Source: Cheilinus undulatus (lineage: Eukaryota > Chordata > Actinopteri > Labriformes > Labridae). From it: a DNA stretch of 64,000 bases. This document shows, one piece after another, positions 32,245 through 42,600 of this stretch (the first letter of the stretch is position 1; every line of letters begins with the position of its first letter). The notes under the pieces are model-generated. The model saw only the letters and a list, made by a program, of their open reading frames with translations. It was not told the DNA's origin and made no database searches. The translations under genes were made by a program, and so were the position numbers. Location of the stretch: NCBI RefSeq assembly GCF_018320785.1, contig NC_054876.1, positions 6,546,207 to 6,610,206 of the forward strand, read 5' to 3'.

Positions 32245-32600
32245 GTTCATTCATTCTTTCATTCATTCATTCTCTTCCACTGATCCTGAGCTGGGTCGCG
32301 GTGGCAGCAGGCTAAGCGAGTCAGCCCAGATGTCCCTCTCCCAGTGACGTTTTGCAGCTCTTCCTGGGGGAATCCAAGGTGTTCCCATGGCAGATTAGAA
32401 ATATTATCACTCCAGTGAATCCTGGGTCTAACCTGGAGTCTCCTCCCAGAAGACCTCCACAGGGGTCCAGGAAGCATCCTGATCAGATGCGATCTTAACT
32501 GGCTCCTTTCAAGGTGAAGGAGCAGCATCTGTACTTTGAGCCTCCTCCAGATGTCTGAGCTCCTCACTCTGTCTGAACCCAGCCACCCATCTACACTCAC
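32245..32600 (-). mobile_element. LINE 3' end fragment, minus strand
   Basis: The minus-strand frame at 32259-32600 reads a LINE C-terminal region (SSGRRLQVRPRIHWSDNIS, WEHLGFPQEELQ). It is followed on that strand by a (GAAT)n tail, seen here as TTCATTCATTC at 32246-32272. Short microsatellite tails in place of poly(A) are typical of RTE-like and related LINEs. It is strongly 5' truncated. Confidence 0.6.
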
Positions 32601-32844
32601 AATATCAAAAGATTCAGAGAATCTGGAGAAATCTTAGAAACGTGGGCTCAGGAATACTTCAGAGAACCGTTGTTAGTCCACACAGATCATCTCTGCATCT
32701 ACAATATAACTAAGACTCTACCATACAGCCAGAGTCATACTGCATTTTAATCACATTCAAAGACCCTGCCCTGCTTTTCTGGGCCCGTCCTCATCTGGGG
32801 CAGACTGACCTAAAGTGGATCAGTGTGCTGTGGTCTGACGAGAC

Positions 32845-32881
32845 CAGTTCAGTTCAGTTCAGTTCAGTTCAGTTCAGTTCA
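32845..32881 (+). repeat. Microsatellite (AGTTC)n
   Basis: About seven perfect copies of the 5-mer, located where the Tc1 family-B sequence breaks off. Confidence 0.95.
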
Positions 32882-33717
32882 TTAATGCTTTGGAGAAAAG
32901 TGTGCTTCTATACAGTGAATTTACCTGATTAAATGTAACTACAATTGAATAAAATGGAACTCTAAGGCATACATTTGGTCCCAGTCTAAATTCTTCAGTT
33001 ATTTCTACCCTAAAAGTTTTTTTTTATTTAACTCTAAATGATGATTATGTTCTCCATGATGGACAAAATAAGAACTAGTCTGCAGAAACTGTACTCAACA
33101 CAGAGTAACACAGAGCATAGTGTACTTATTCAAGAGCTGTTGACTCTCAAACCAGGGTTTTAGTTCATCCTTTCAGAGCTGTTTCACACTACAGAGCAGT
33201 TTTCATTCCATGTAGAAATGTTCCCTGTTCATTGTTTTTTCTTCATATATAAATGTTTAATGCTTTATGTAAAGCTTTATTTCAATCATGTAGTTAAAGT
33301 TAGTTTCATGCAGCTCCGTTTCATCTCCAAACTCAGAACAATTCTCAGCACCTGGGACTTAGAAAAACTGATTCACACATTCATTTCATCCCGTCTAGAT
33401 TACTGTAATTCACTATATTTTGGTATTACTAACTCCCGTCTGGCCCGGCTTCGACTCGTCCAAGAATTCTCACAAGGTCAAAAAAGACAGACCACATAAC
33501 ACCCATTCTTTTCTCCCTGTACTGGCTACCTGTCACCTACAGAATCAATTTCAAAATGCTTCTGCTTGTTTATGAAGCACTAAAGGGCTTGGCCTCCTCC
33601 TACATCACTGAGCTCCTGTCTCCATACCACACCGTCAGAGAACTGAGGTCATCTGACAAACAACTCCTGTCTGTCCAGAGAACCAGGACAAAAAGTTATG
33701 GAGCCTGGGTCTTTTCT

Positions 33718-34264
33718 TAACCTTGCAAAGCAGATGGACACGCCTGTTTCCATGTTTCTCACTGGTGAATCCATCTTGCAAAGCTCTCATCTGAACCGTT
33801 TGGGTCCGGTTAGAAAGTGACAGGACCAATCAGCATCGAGGAGCAGTACTTTTGGGCACATCAGAGTCATGATGTAAGCAAGCAGCAACAAGAGGCCGGT
33901 GCAATTATGGCGGAAGACATCAGCGTGGATGCTCCTGAAGCGCCAGTTCAATCAGGATGATTTCTCCGTTAAAAGAAGAAAAAAGAACAGCAGTGAGTTG
34001 TTTTCTTTTCAAAAATGACAAAAGTCATGTACTGACATGTCTACAGTCACCATGGTTTGTGGAGTTTACTCCTTTGGTAAGGGATACTGAATACGCAGAT
34101 ACGTCACATGTTGTGTTGCTCTGATTGGCCCGTAAAGATGAGACAGACAGAACGTTCATCCAATCACCCTCTGAGTTTTTTTCAAAGCCTCTGCCCTTTC
34201 TCAGAGTGTATGAAAGGTTTTCCACATGGATGTGTGAAACAAATCCATCTGGCATGTCAGGTTA
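33718..34264 (+). mobile_element. Short repeat (family R), copy 4, with 9-bp target duplication
   Basis: Ends are TAACCTTGCAAAGCAGATGG and ATCTGGCATGTCAGGTTA, an imperfect inverted pair sharing AACCT...GCAGATGGA. The flanks GTCTTTTCT (33709-33717) and GCCTTTTCT (34265-34273) match at 8 of 9 bases. The LINE sequence is continuous once the repeat and one flank copy are removed. A 9-bp duplication is typical of Mutator-like elements, but the superfamily is not proven. Core residues near 33907: MAEDISVDAPEAPV. Confidence 0.8.
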
Positions 34265-34399
34265 GCCTTTTCTATCTGTGCCCCAAAACTCTGGAACTCT
34301 ACCCCCCATCTGATTCTCAGAGCCACCTGAAACTCATTTTTACTCATTGTCCTCTAACTGTCCCTAACTGAACACTCTCTGGCTTTTCTGGCCGAGGGC

Positions 34400-34515
34400 T
34401 ACCTGGTTGATCCAGCCAGAAGCATATGCTTGTCTCAAAGATTAAGCCATGCAAGTCTAAGTACACACGGCCGGTACAGTGAAACTGCGAATGGCTCATT
34501 AAATCAGTTATGGTC
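34400..34515 (+). rRNA. 18S rRNA 5' fragment (pseudogene) inside a LINE
   Basis: Starts exactly at the 18S 5' end (TACCTGGTTGATCCAGCCAG) and continues through GCATATGCTTGTCTCAAAG, ACACACGGCCGGTACAGTG and GGCTCATTAAATCAGTTATG, then stops abruptly. Against the standard eukaryotic sequence as I recall it, there are only three differences in the first ~115 nt, each T to A. It is far too short to be a working rRNA gene and is embedded in LINE 3' sequence. Confidence 0.85.
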
Positions 34516-34807
34516 CCATTGTTGTTGTCATAATAATTAATATTATGAGCAGTTATTACTTTTAAACCATTTTCAATTTTACTATTTCTTCTGTTTCTTT
34601 TCATTCTTTTAATGTTGTTTTCTGTAAAGCACTTTGGATCAACTGTGTTGTGTGTAAAGTGCTATATAAATAAAGATGATTTGATTTGATTCACGTTTTT
34701 CATCAAACTTTAAATATACCAAAAACAACTCTAAATTTGATTATTTTTGAGTAATATATTTTACACTTTGGAAAAAATACGCCCTGGATTTCCCAGTTCA
34801 TCTAGAC

Positions 34808-35841
34808 CAGTGGTTCTCAACACTGGGGTCGGGACCCCCTTGGGGGTTGCAAGACACCAAGAGGGGGTCTCCAGATTCCCTTGAAAAACTAAGAATATTT
34901 TTAGAATTCCACTGTGAGCACTTAGAACAAATTTTGCTAAATTTTAACCTGTTGTCATTATTTTCTCCTACAAATTTGAACACATTTTTGCCATTAAATG
35001 CTTATTTTTGCCATTTTAAACCCTTTCCACCATCTTTATGCTGCATGTTTTTGCCACTTCTAAACCAGTTCTTGCCTTCAGTGTTGCAGCTATTAATCAC
35101 ATTTTACCACTTTTTATGCCCAATTTTTCCCATTTTATCCACATTTCACTATCTGATACGCCCATTTTTGCCAGTTTGACCAGTTTCTGCCAATATCTGT
35201 CTACTTTTTCTTTCTCAGTTAACACTATTTTGCCCGTTTATATTGATTTTTCTTCCCATTTCACCAGATTTCCACTCATTTTTGCCAATTTAAAGCCTTT
35301 TCAGCCACTCTTTAATTTCCATTTACTGCTGTTTATGCCCATTTTGCCACTGTAAGCCATTTTTGCCTTTTTTGGTTATTTTTGCCACTTCTAACTCATT
35401 TCTGCTACTTTTAAAATCCAACTTCGCCTCCTTTACCACCATTTTTTTTGCCATTATTAACCTTTTTTTTTTTTTTAAATTTTTAACCCATTTTGATTCT
35501 TTTTTTTTTTTACAAAATAGATTTACATTTTTAAGAAGGCGATATACTACACAAATGATTTAAAAATAAATAATTTGTTTCATTGATAAGAGTGGTTATT
35601 TTATCAGGTTAAATATAAAATAAGGATATCACAGCTGAACTTTACAATGGGCTGTTATTTTGTTGACCTCCATGGGCCCCAGAAAGCTCTCCTCTTTATC
35701 CTCCTTATGGACGGCCTTGTCTGCACACGACTCTTCTTGATTGTTCATGGCTGTGTTCAGCCATCCTCAGGTACAGTGGGGGTCCCCGGTCTCTGGCACC
35801 TTTATTTTGGGGTCAGGGGCTGAAAAGATTGAGAACCCCTG
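34808..35841. mobile_element. hAT-type DNA transposon (Charlie-like ends) with 8-bp duplication
   Basis: Left end CAGTGGTTCTCAACACTGGG, right end GATTGAGAACCCCTG. The flanking 8-mers ATCTAGAC (34800-34807) and ATCCAGAC (35842-35849) agree at 7 of 8. The interior is AT-rich with repeated TTTTTGCCA-type words and has no transposase. It shares CAGAG/ACTGTACCTGA/GGCTGAACACAGCCATG sequence with 41611-42206 in the opposite orientation. Confidence 0.85.
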
Positions 35842-36070
35842 ATCCAGACGATGTCTCTCTCAGGGACGTCCCTGCTTATTTTAGCAGGACGATGCCAAAC
35901 TGCATTCTGAAAGAGTTACAACAGCATGGCTTCACAGTGAAAGACAGTGACTGGCCTGTATGTCCAGACCTGTCCCACTGAAAATGTATGGCGCATAGTG
36001 AAGAAAAAATACAGCAGTGGACACCCAGAAATGTTGAGCAACTTAAAATGAACATCAAGCAAGTTTTTCA
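35842..36070 (+). pseudogene. Tc1-like (family B) transposase relic, catalytic part
   Basis: CAGGGACGTCCCTGCTTATT...AGCAGGACGATGCCAAAC encodes the second catalytic Asp region in a worn frame (GRPCLF, then Q-D-A-K). It is followed by GAAAATGTATGGCGCAT, the Glu region (ENVWR-like). This is the continuation of the relic begun at 31797. Confidence 0.6.
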
Positions 36071-36254
36071 GTTCATAAAATTATTAAACATTAAACATCA
36101 AACATGAATGTACATTTTGTGCCTAAAAGTTAAAGGTTTTTTTTTTACAAGATATACTTGGTGTTATCAAGAATAGCACGATCTGAATTAAAACTTTTTC
36201 AAAAACATCTTCTGGGTGAAAAATCCCCTCTGTCAGCGCTCTGAACTTTCACCG

Positions 36255-36255
36255 C

Positions 36256-36286
<31 letters not shown>

Positions 36287-36299
36287 TCTCTCTCTCTCT

Positions 36300-36361
<62 letters not shown>
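36255..36361 (+). repeat. (CT)n microsatellite just upstream of ppp1r14a
   Basis: About 107 bp of nearly pure CT with three CC interruptions, ending 53 bp before the ATG. It probably lies in the promoter or 5' UTR. Such tracts are highly length-variable. The Ser-Leu and Arg-Glu open frames it creates on the two strands are artefacts. Confidence 0.95.
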
Positions 36362-36362
<1 letters not shown>

Positions 36363-36413
36363 TCCCGGTGCGTAAAGACGCAGGGGAACCAGTCAGACCA
36401 GCACAGACTGAAC

Positions 36414-36614
36414 ATGGCTGCACAGCGGACCTGGACGACGCTCGGTGGAAAAGACGAGCAGGAGCCTCAGTCACCAGACTCGGACCTCTCTCTGTGTAAC
36501 GTCCCCAGGAGGCACACGCGAGTCACCGTCAAATATAACCGGAAGGAGCTGCAGAAACGGCTGGACGTGGAGAAGTGGATCGAAGACTGTCTGGACCAGC
36601 TGTATGAGGGTCAG
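36414..36614 (+). CDS. ppp1r14a: ppp1r14a exon 1 (phospho-switch)
   Basis: Residues 1-67, ending LDQLYEGQ at CAG/GTTAGT. Includes the Thr38 switch and the first helix. The upstream in-frame extension through the CT repeat is rejected as a start. Confidence 0.9.
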
Positions 36615-39600
36615 GTTAGTGCAGAAACTCTTCCAGGACTGGGGATTACAGCGGACTTATAGGATTTATTGATTTATTTTTAAGCAAAACAGGCTGAAGG
36701 ATAGGATGGAATCATTCATTTCAGTTTAATTCATTTATTTAATATAACTAGTTAATGATTTTATCTGGGCACTTCTAAAAGCAGAGAAAGATGTCAGTCC
36801 TAATGCCCAGTAAAAAGACTGTTTAATAAAACATTATTATTATTATGATAAAAAGAGAAAATTATAAATCTGTTTATTTTATTTGATGTAGGAGCATTTA
36901 TATCATAACTGTAGATTAAAAATAAAAACTGAATTGATTCATGTTTGATATCATGGCAACAGAATTAGCAGTCCTAGACACCCAGTGTTGGGCATTTATT
37001 GTTTTATTGATCAAAAATTGCAGGATAACTCCTGCTTTGCTTTTTTCAGTCCTTCAGTTAAAAATCTGAATGAAGATCATGAAGTTTCTGAACTTTTCTG
37101 TTTCTGATACAGCCGATCAACATTCCTGGCAGACTGTCAAACAGAAGTCAGAAACATGGTCCATCTTCATTTACCTTTTATTTTAAACCTAAACAGGCTT
37201 CTCATTATTACTGTTAAATACAAACCAAAAGACAAACACTTTTTTATAAACTATTTCCTGTTTCTAAATGTAAATCTCTCTTCTCTAAATAGTTTTGAGC
37301 CTTTATTTTTTATAACACTGTGGTTTTGGTGGGTTCTTTGGACCAGGACAGTAATGTCAGTTTGATGAGACCTGCAGTGTTTTTTCTCCTTTCTGCTCCA
37401 AAGCTGACTGGAGCCTGGAGGCCAAAGCTGAACACAGAGCTGGAGCTGATGCTCAGTAGTTCATGTGTTGTTATTAAATGTTATCTGGAGAGAGCTCACT
37501 CTCTGGGCCTTTGTGGACCTGATGAACAGTTAAGTTTAGCTAAGGTTATCTTGATTAATCAGTGTAACAGTATATGCATGCACAGAGAGGAGGATCGATT
37601 TATTGACAGAAGTCTGCATCAGTAGAGGGCGATGAGCGTCCTGATTAGCTAGTTACTATGGACCAGTATGGATTTAGCTGACTAAAACTAAAAATGTTAT
37701 TGATTACCTTTATTCCATGAGGAAGACAAGACTAAGATGAGCTAAAGATAGATCTTTGGTGAAAAAACTCTTTTTAAATAAAACACTTATGTTGATTTTA
37801 CACTTTGGCTGATTAGATTTGTTACATGAAAATAATTTTTGACCGACAGTAAAAACTGAAATGTTCGGACATTTGTTGACTAAAACTAGACTAAACCTAT
37901 AATGGTTAAAAATGACTATAATCTGAATAGATATTTTCAACAAATTTAAAACAGCCGCCAAACTGATCACTGTTGTGCACCTTCTTCCTGTTGACCTGCT
38001 CGCAGGTTAGCAGCTGATTCAGTGGTTGTATATCGAAAAGCACAAACATGGATAAACTTTACGATCTGTACATTTCATTCATGCCTTTCACTTTACTTTT
38101 GGCACAAATATGGTGCACACCATTCCTGCAGCTTGTAGTCAGTCTGCCCTAAATGGTATAATTCTGTTAGTTCACTTTACTGCAGTATAACACTAGCTGC
38201 CCCGGTTGGCTGAATATTTACAAGATGCCAAGAATCTGGCCTGACATTCAATACTGAGTACATCTCATACTACAGTAAAGAGGACAAACCAAACCAAAGC
38301 AAATGTGCTGCACAGTGTTACAGCCTGATGAAATGTCCCACGGTTGAAAGTAGCATGCTAGCTAGCTAGTTAGCGTGCTAATAGAAGGAAATCACACATG
38401 GACACGTTACTAACACATTAACTTAAAATCATTTTAAAGCCATTATTTATCATGTTGCAATATTAATGCACAGACGTTCTGTGTGACCCTTGACCCATCC
38501 CGTAGTTTTCCGAGATCAGGAAGCAGTGCCGTAGTGATGTTGGTAGAAAGCGTGCAGAAATGGATACAGGACAGAGACCTTTGAACAGCCAGTCCAGCTT
38601 TAAGATCATGCCAGAAAAGACTGAAATTACCCGGAGAAGGTAGAGTCTTAAATATCCCGTACCACTTGCTGATCAAGCACACTGCCAATGAAGAGAGCTG
38701 CCCCCCTAGCCTAAGGCAGGCCATGCCAGATTGTTTACAACGGAGACGCTCAGACAACATGGAGGATGAGGTTCTTCTGGAAATAATTTGCATCCAACAG
38801 CTGCACGTATGAACTTTCGTATTCAACCATTATTGTAGGTATAATATTAAAGGCTCTCTCTCTTCATGTCTGCTCTCTCAGACTTGACTTCTCCCAGTAA
38901 TCTGTGGTATAATTCTATAGCTGTATTTATTATCTCTTTATTGTGTCATCCTGTTTAGAGCCCTCTTGGATTAAATGGATATTTCTGTGAGCCTTTATTT
39001 CCCTCCATGTGAGGCTGAAATTCTCTGTTTTAAGTGTGAAGGATCAGGAATGATCTTTAATCGACTGAAACTTAACAGACCATGTTCTTTATGTACATGT
39101 GTGATAAATGAGAGCCGTTGTTATTTGTTAAGCTGCTGAGAACAACAGAGGAGTTAACTTTTAGAAGTCTGAAGTTTGATACTACATATTTTTTACATAT
39201 CAGCAGATTTTTGGAGTGTTCAGAATCTTTGAGCTTCATCTAGGGAAGTTTCTAGACATCATCTGTCTTTGTTTTGGGTTGTTACCATGAACAAGCATTT
39301 GCATAAAGAAAACATTTTTCTCCAGCCCTAAAAATAATATTTATTATCGCATGTACTGTACACTCACAAAAAACTGGCAAAGGGAACTGTTGTGAACTGG
39401 TACTGATTCACAGGTACTGGGCATCGGTACTGTATCGATTCAAATGTGAAAGGTACCCATCCCTAGATGGGAGACATGCAGAATCATCTTCACTGCTGAG
39501 ACAAGCTTTCAGTGTGGCTCCCTGCTTTTATTTTGTTAAGGAAATGTGGTCAAGGTCTAATAAAACTGCTGCTGTGCTCACAGCTACCACAGCAGCAGCC

Positions 39601-42600
39601 ATTGGATTAACCAGCAAACCCTAACAATCACACACTCATGCCCACGCGGGCCAGGAGGAGAGCGAAACATCTTCTCTGTAATGAAAAGCTTTCAGAGTGG
39701 CTCTGTGCTCTCGTTTTAACAAAGAAATGTCCTGTTCTGTCAAACTGTCGCTATGCCATATAATCATCTCCACACTGTACATACCCAGTCAAACTACAGA
39801 TGAGTGAAAATACTTTCTTCACTGTTGTTTTTGCTCTTTTCTTCATAAATAAATGTGGTCAAGCTCTGATAAACCTGATGCTATACTCCAGCTATATCCT
39901 AGCTAATCGTTGCTCTAGTGAAAGCTATTAATATCAGCTTCCAGAGAAGCTAAAACCTGCCCATGGCTACCCCCTCGTTCTCTTCGAATGACGCTGATTG
40001 TTTTTTTTGTTTGTTTGGTTTTTTGTTTTTGTTTTTGGCACATCGTAGACTGGAGCTCACAAGATGGATCCCCCTAATGAAAGACACTGGAGCTGGCAAA
40101 TCCATCTGCTTTGCAGGTTTAATGTTTACATTCATTTTAAAGCCCAGGTGCAGTCAGACTAGCATAATAACTGGACTATTTCCAGCTGCATGTTGACATG
40201 TTGAGTGTGCAGGAATTTGTCAATTATTTTGATAATTAAAAATGAAAATTATATCAGAAGTCTATGATAACGGCAAGATAAAATATCAGTGATACAGATA
40301 AGAGCAGACCTCTTTAAATATGGAGTTAAAGTTGTTATATTTAATAGATACAGTGAAGGAGGTGGGGCTGTGTGTTCTCCTTACAAGGCCAAACACCCAG
40401 AGGTGCACAGCTGTCCCCGTCTCAGAGCTCCAGCTCTGTCTTTGGGTTTCTGCCTTACATGGGCAGTGTGGGGATGGAGACAAGGATGGATGATGAGAAA
40501 AAGGAAGAGGGGATGGATAATTACAGTGGAGGGAAAGTGCTTCTGTGGCTCCCAAGAGGTAAACACAGCACATCTGGAGGTTAGGATGTCTAAATAGAGG
40601 CGTGCAGGGGGAGAGGAGAGCAGGACTCTGCTGTTAGAGGACAGTAAATTCAGATATTCACAATCAAAAGTTACTTTTTAAGGCCAGCAGCATGTGGACC
40701 TTTTGTTCAATTCAGTTTTTTGTGGACCATTAGAGCAGCAAATGTACACTTTTATCGCTCTATACAGGGTTTAAAATGCATACAGTGCACAAACATCAAA
40801 TCCCTGCATGGTTTATTGTCTAGTTTCTGGTAAAAACAACAATTTCTCTTATTCTAAGCCACATTCAAACGACAAGTGCATCTTATTTCAACATAGAAAA
40901 CTTAAAGAACGAGGCCTGAATTGCTTGTCCATCCATCCATCCATTTTCTATACTGCTTTCTCCACTCAGGTCTGTGGGGGCTGGAGCAGATCCCTGCTGT
41001 TATTGTGTAGGAGGTAAGGTACGCCCTGACTGGCCATCTGTCAATCACAGGGCTAACTATATAGAGACAAACAAGCATTTACACTCACACTCACACCTAC
41101 GGGCAATTTAGAACCACCAATTAAGCTAATGAGCATGTCATTAGACTGTGGGGGGAAGCTGGAGAACCTGGAGGAGAGAAACATGGAAAAAAGACATGCC
41201 AACTCCACACAGCGTGCAGAATATACATGCTGAGAGCCTTGCCAATGAGATTTATGTACAGTGCATTCAAAAAGTATCCAGACCCCTTTTCTTTTTGTGT
41301 TTTTCTTATGCCGCAGCCTGATACTACAGTCCAAAAAATACTTTTTTTCCTCATTAATCTACATCCACTACCCCATCATGACAGAGTAAAAACAGAATTT
41401 TTGGAATTTTTTTTGTAAATTTATCAAAAATTAATAAATAAAATATTACAGTAGCATGTTCAGAACCTTCGCAAAACACTTGAAAGGTCCCATTTCTCTC
41501 AGTCTTTCCTGAGATGTTTCTACACTTTAATTGGAGTGTTAACATGAATTATTGGAAAGCGTTGGTCCCAGTGAGGGGAAGACAGGTGCTCATACAGGTG
41601 TCATTTAGAGCAGTGGTTCTCAACCTTTTCTGCCCGCGACCCCCAATATAAAGGCGCCAGAGACTAGGGACCCCCACTGTACCTGAAGGTGGCTGAACAC
41701 AGCCATGTGGATTCAAGAATAGTCATGTGCCCACAAGGCTGCTCATAAGGGGGGATAAAGGGGGGTAGCTTCCTGGGGACCAGCCAAACTTGGGGGGCCA
41801 TGGAGGTCAGTATATCCTGGTCCATTCTGAAGTCAATTTGTGATTACCATACTTGATTTTAACCTGAATAAAAACCATTCTTTTAACATAAGGAAATATA
41901 TTTCTTTCTATTCTTTTGTGCCCTAGTAAATAGCCTTCTTAAAAATGTTAATCCCTTTTCTTAAAAATAGAATTAAAATTGTTATAAAATGGCAAAAAGT
42001 GGTGGAAAGGTTTTAAAATGGACAAAAAATGTTTAAAATTGCCAAAATTAATGGGAAAAAGTAACAAAAAAAAAAAAAATTAAAATTTGGCAAAATTGGT
42101 GTAAAGTGGCAAATTTGGCATTTGAAAAATATTCTTAGTTTTTTAAAAGGATTTGGAGACCCCCTTTAAGAGTCTTACGACCCCACCCCCACATTGAGAA
42201 CCACTGATTCAGAGAACAAAGTCATGCTGCAGCTCTCTTTATGATAACTGACTTGTAGACCTGTTTCAAAACTTCGATACACACCGAGGTAAACTGAATG
42301 ATTACCAAATCTGCTCTGGTACCACAGCACCACATAAATGGTATTGTCTTTTTTCTAATGACCAAAAGCTACAGATAAACTTCTACATATATTCTACATT
42401 CAACGAAACATTGCCAACATGTTTTTGTGTTTAGTGTGCAGGAGTTTACCTTCAGTTTCTGAATGATGCATTCATTCTTCTCTAGAAGCAGTCTCCTCTA
42501 AAGGTTTGGATCTTTTTCATAATAGCAGCCATTACAATAGCAACAATTGAAACATTTTAAAAGTTATAATGTCAAAAAGTTTTCAGATATTTGCCAGGTC

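Larger units (their letters stand above)
31797..32900 (+). mobile_element. Tc1-like (family B) relic, left part
   Basis: It starts ATTCCAATTCCAAAAAAGTTGGGAC and includes GATTCAGAGAATCTGGAGAAATC near 32610 and GTGGTCTGACGAGACC near 32830. The family continues after intervening insertions at 35842-36070. An RTE-type LINE piece lies inside at 32245-32600. Confidence 0.55.
33250..34690 (+). mobile_element. L2-like LINE, 5' truncated, with two foreign inserts
   Basis: 33300-33480 encodes the end of a reverse transcriptase reading (LIHTFISSRLDYCNSL). It continues in broken frames to about 33717 and resumes at 34274 (CCCCAAAACTCTGGAACTCT). The 3' end reads CTGTAAAGCACTTTGGATC ... TATAAATAAAGATGATTTG, a hallmark of teleost L2-type LINEs. 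Inserts are a family-R repeat (33718-34264) and an 18S rRNA fragment (34400-34515). Confidence 0.75.

Noticed and set aside
36216..36413. Possible N-terminal extension of ppp1r14a through the CT repeat (Ser-Leu dipeptides)
   Set aside because: The frame is open only because CTCTCT codes Leu-Ser. MAAQR at 36414 matches the family start and puts the switch Thr at residue 38 exactly.
36199..36474. Minus-strand Arg-Glu repeat proteins
   Set aside because: Antisense of the CT microsatellite and of ppp1r14a exon 1; no independent support.
38443..38826. 127-codon minus-strand ORF in ppp1r14a intron 1
   Set aside because: No domain, no splice context, low-complexity-free but unsupported; probably chance or an old repeat.
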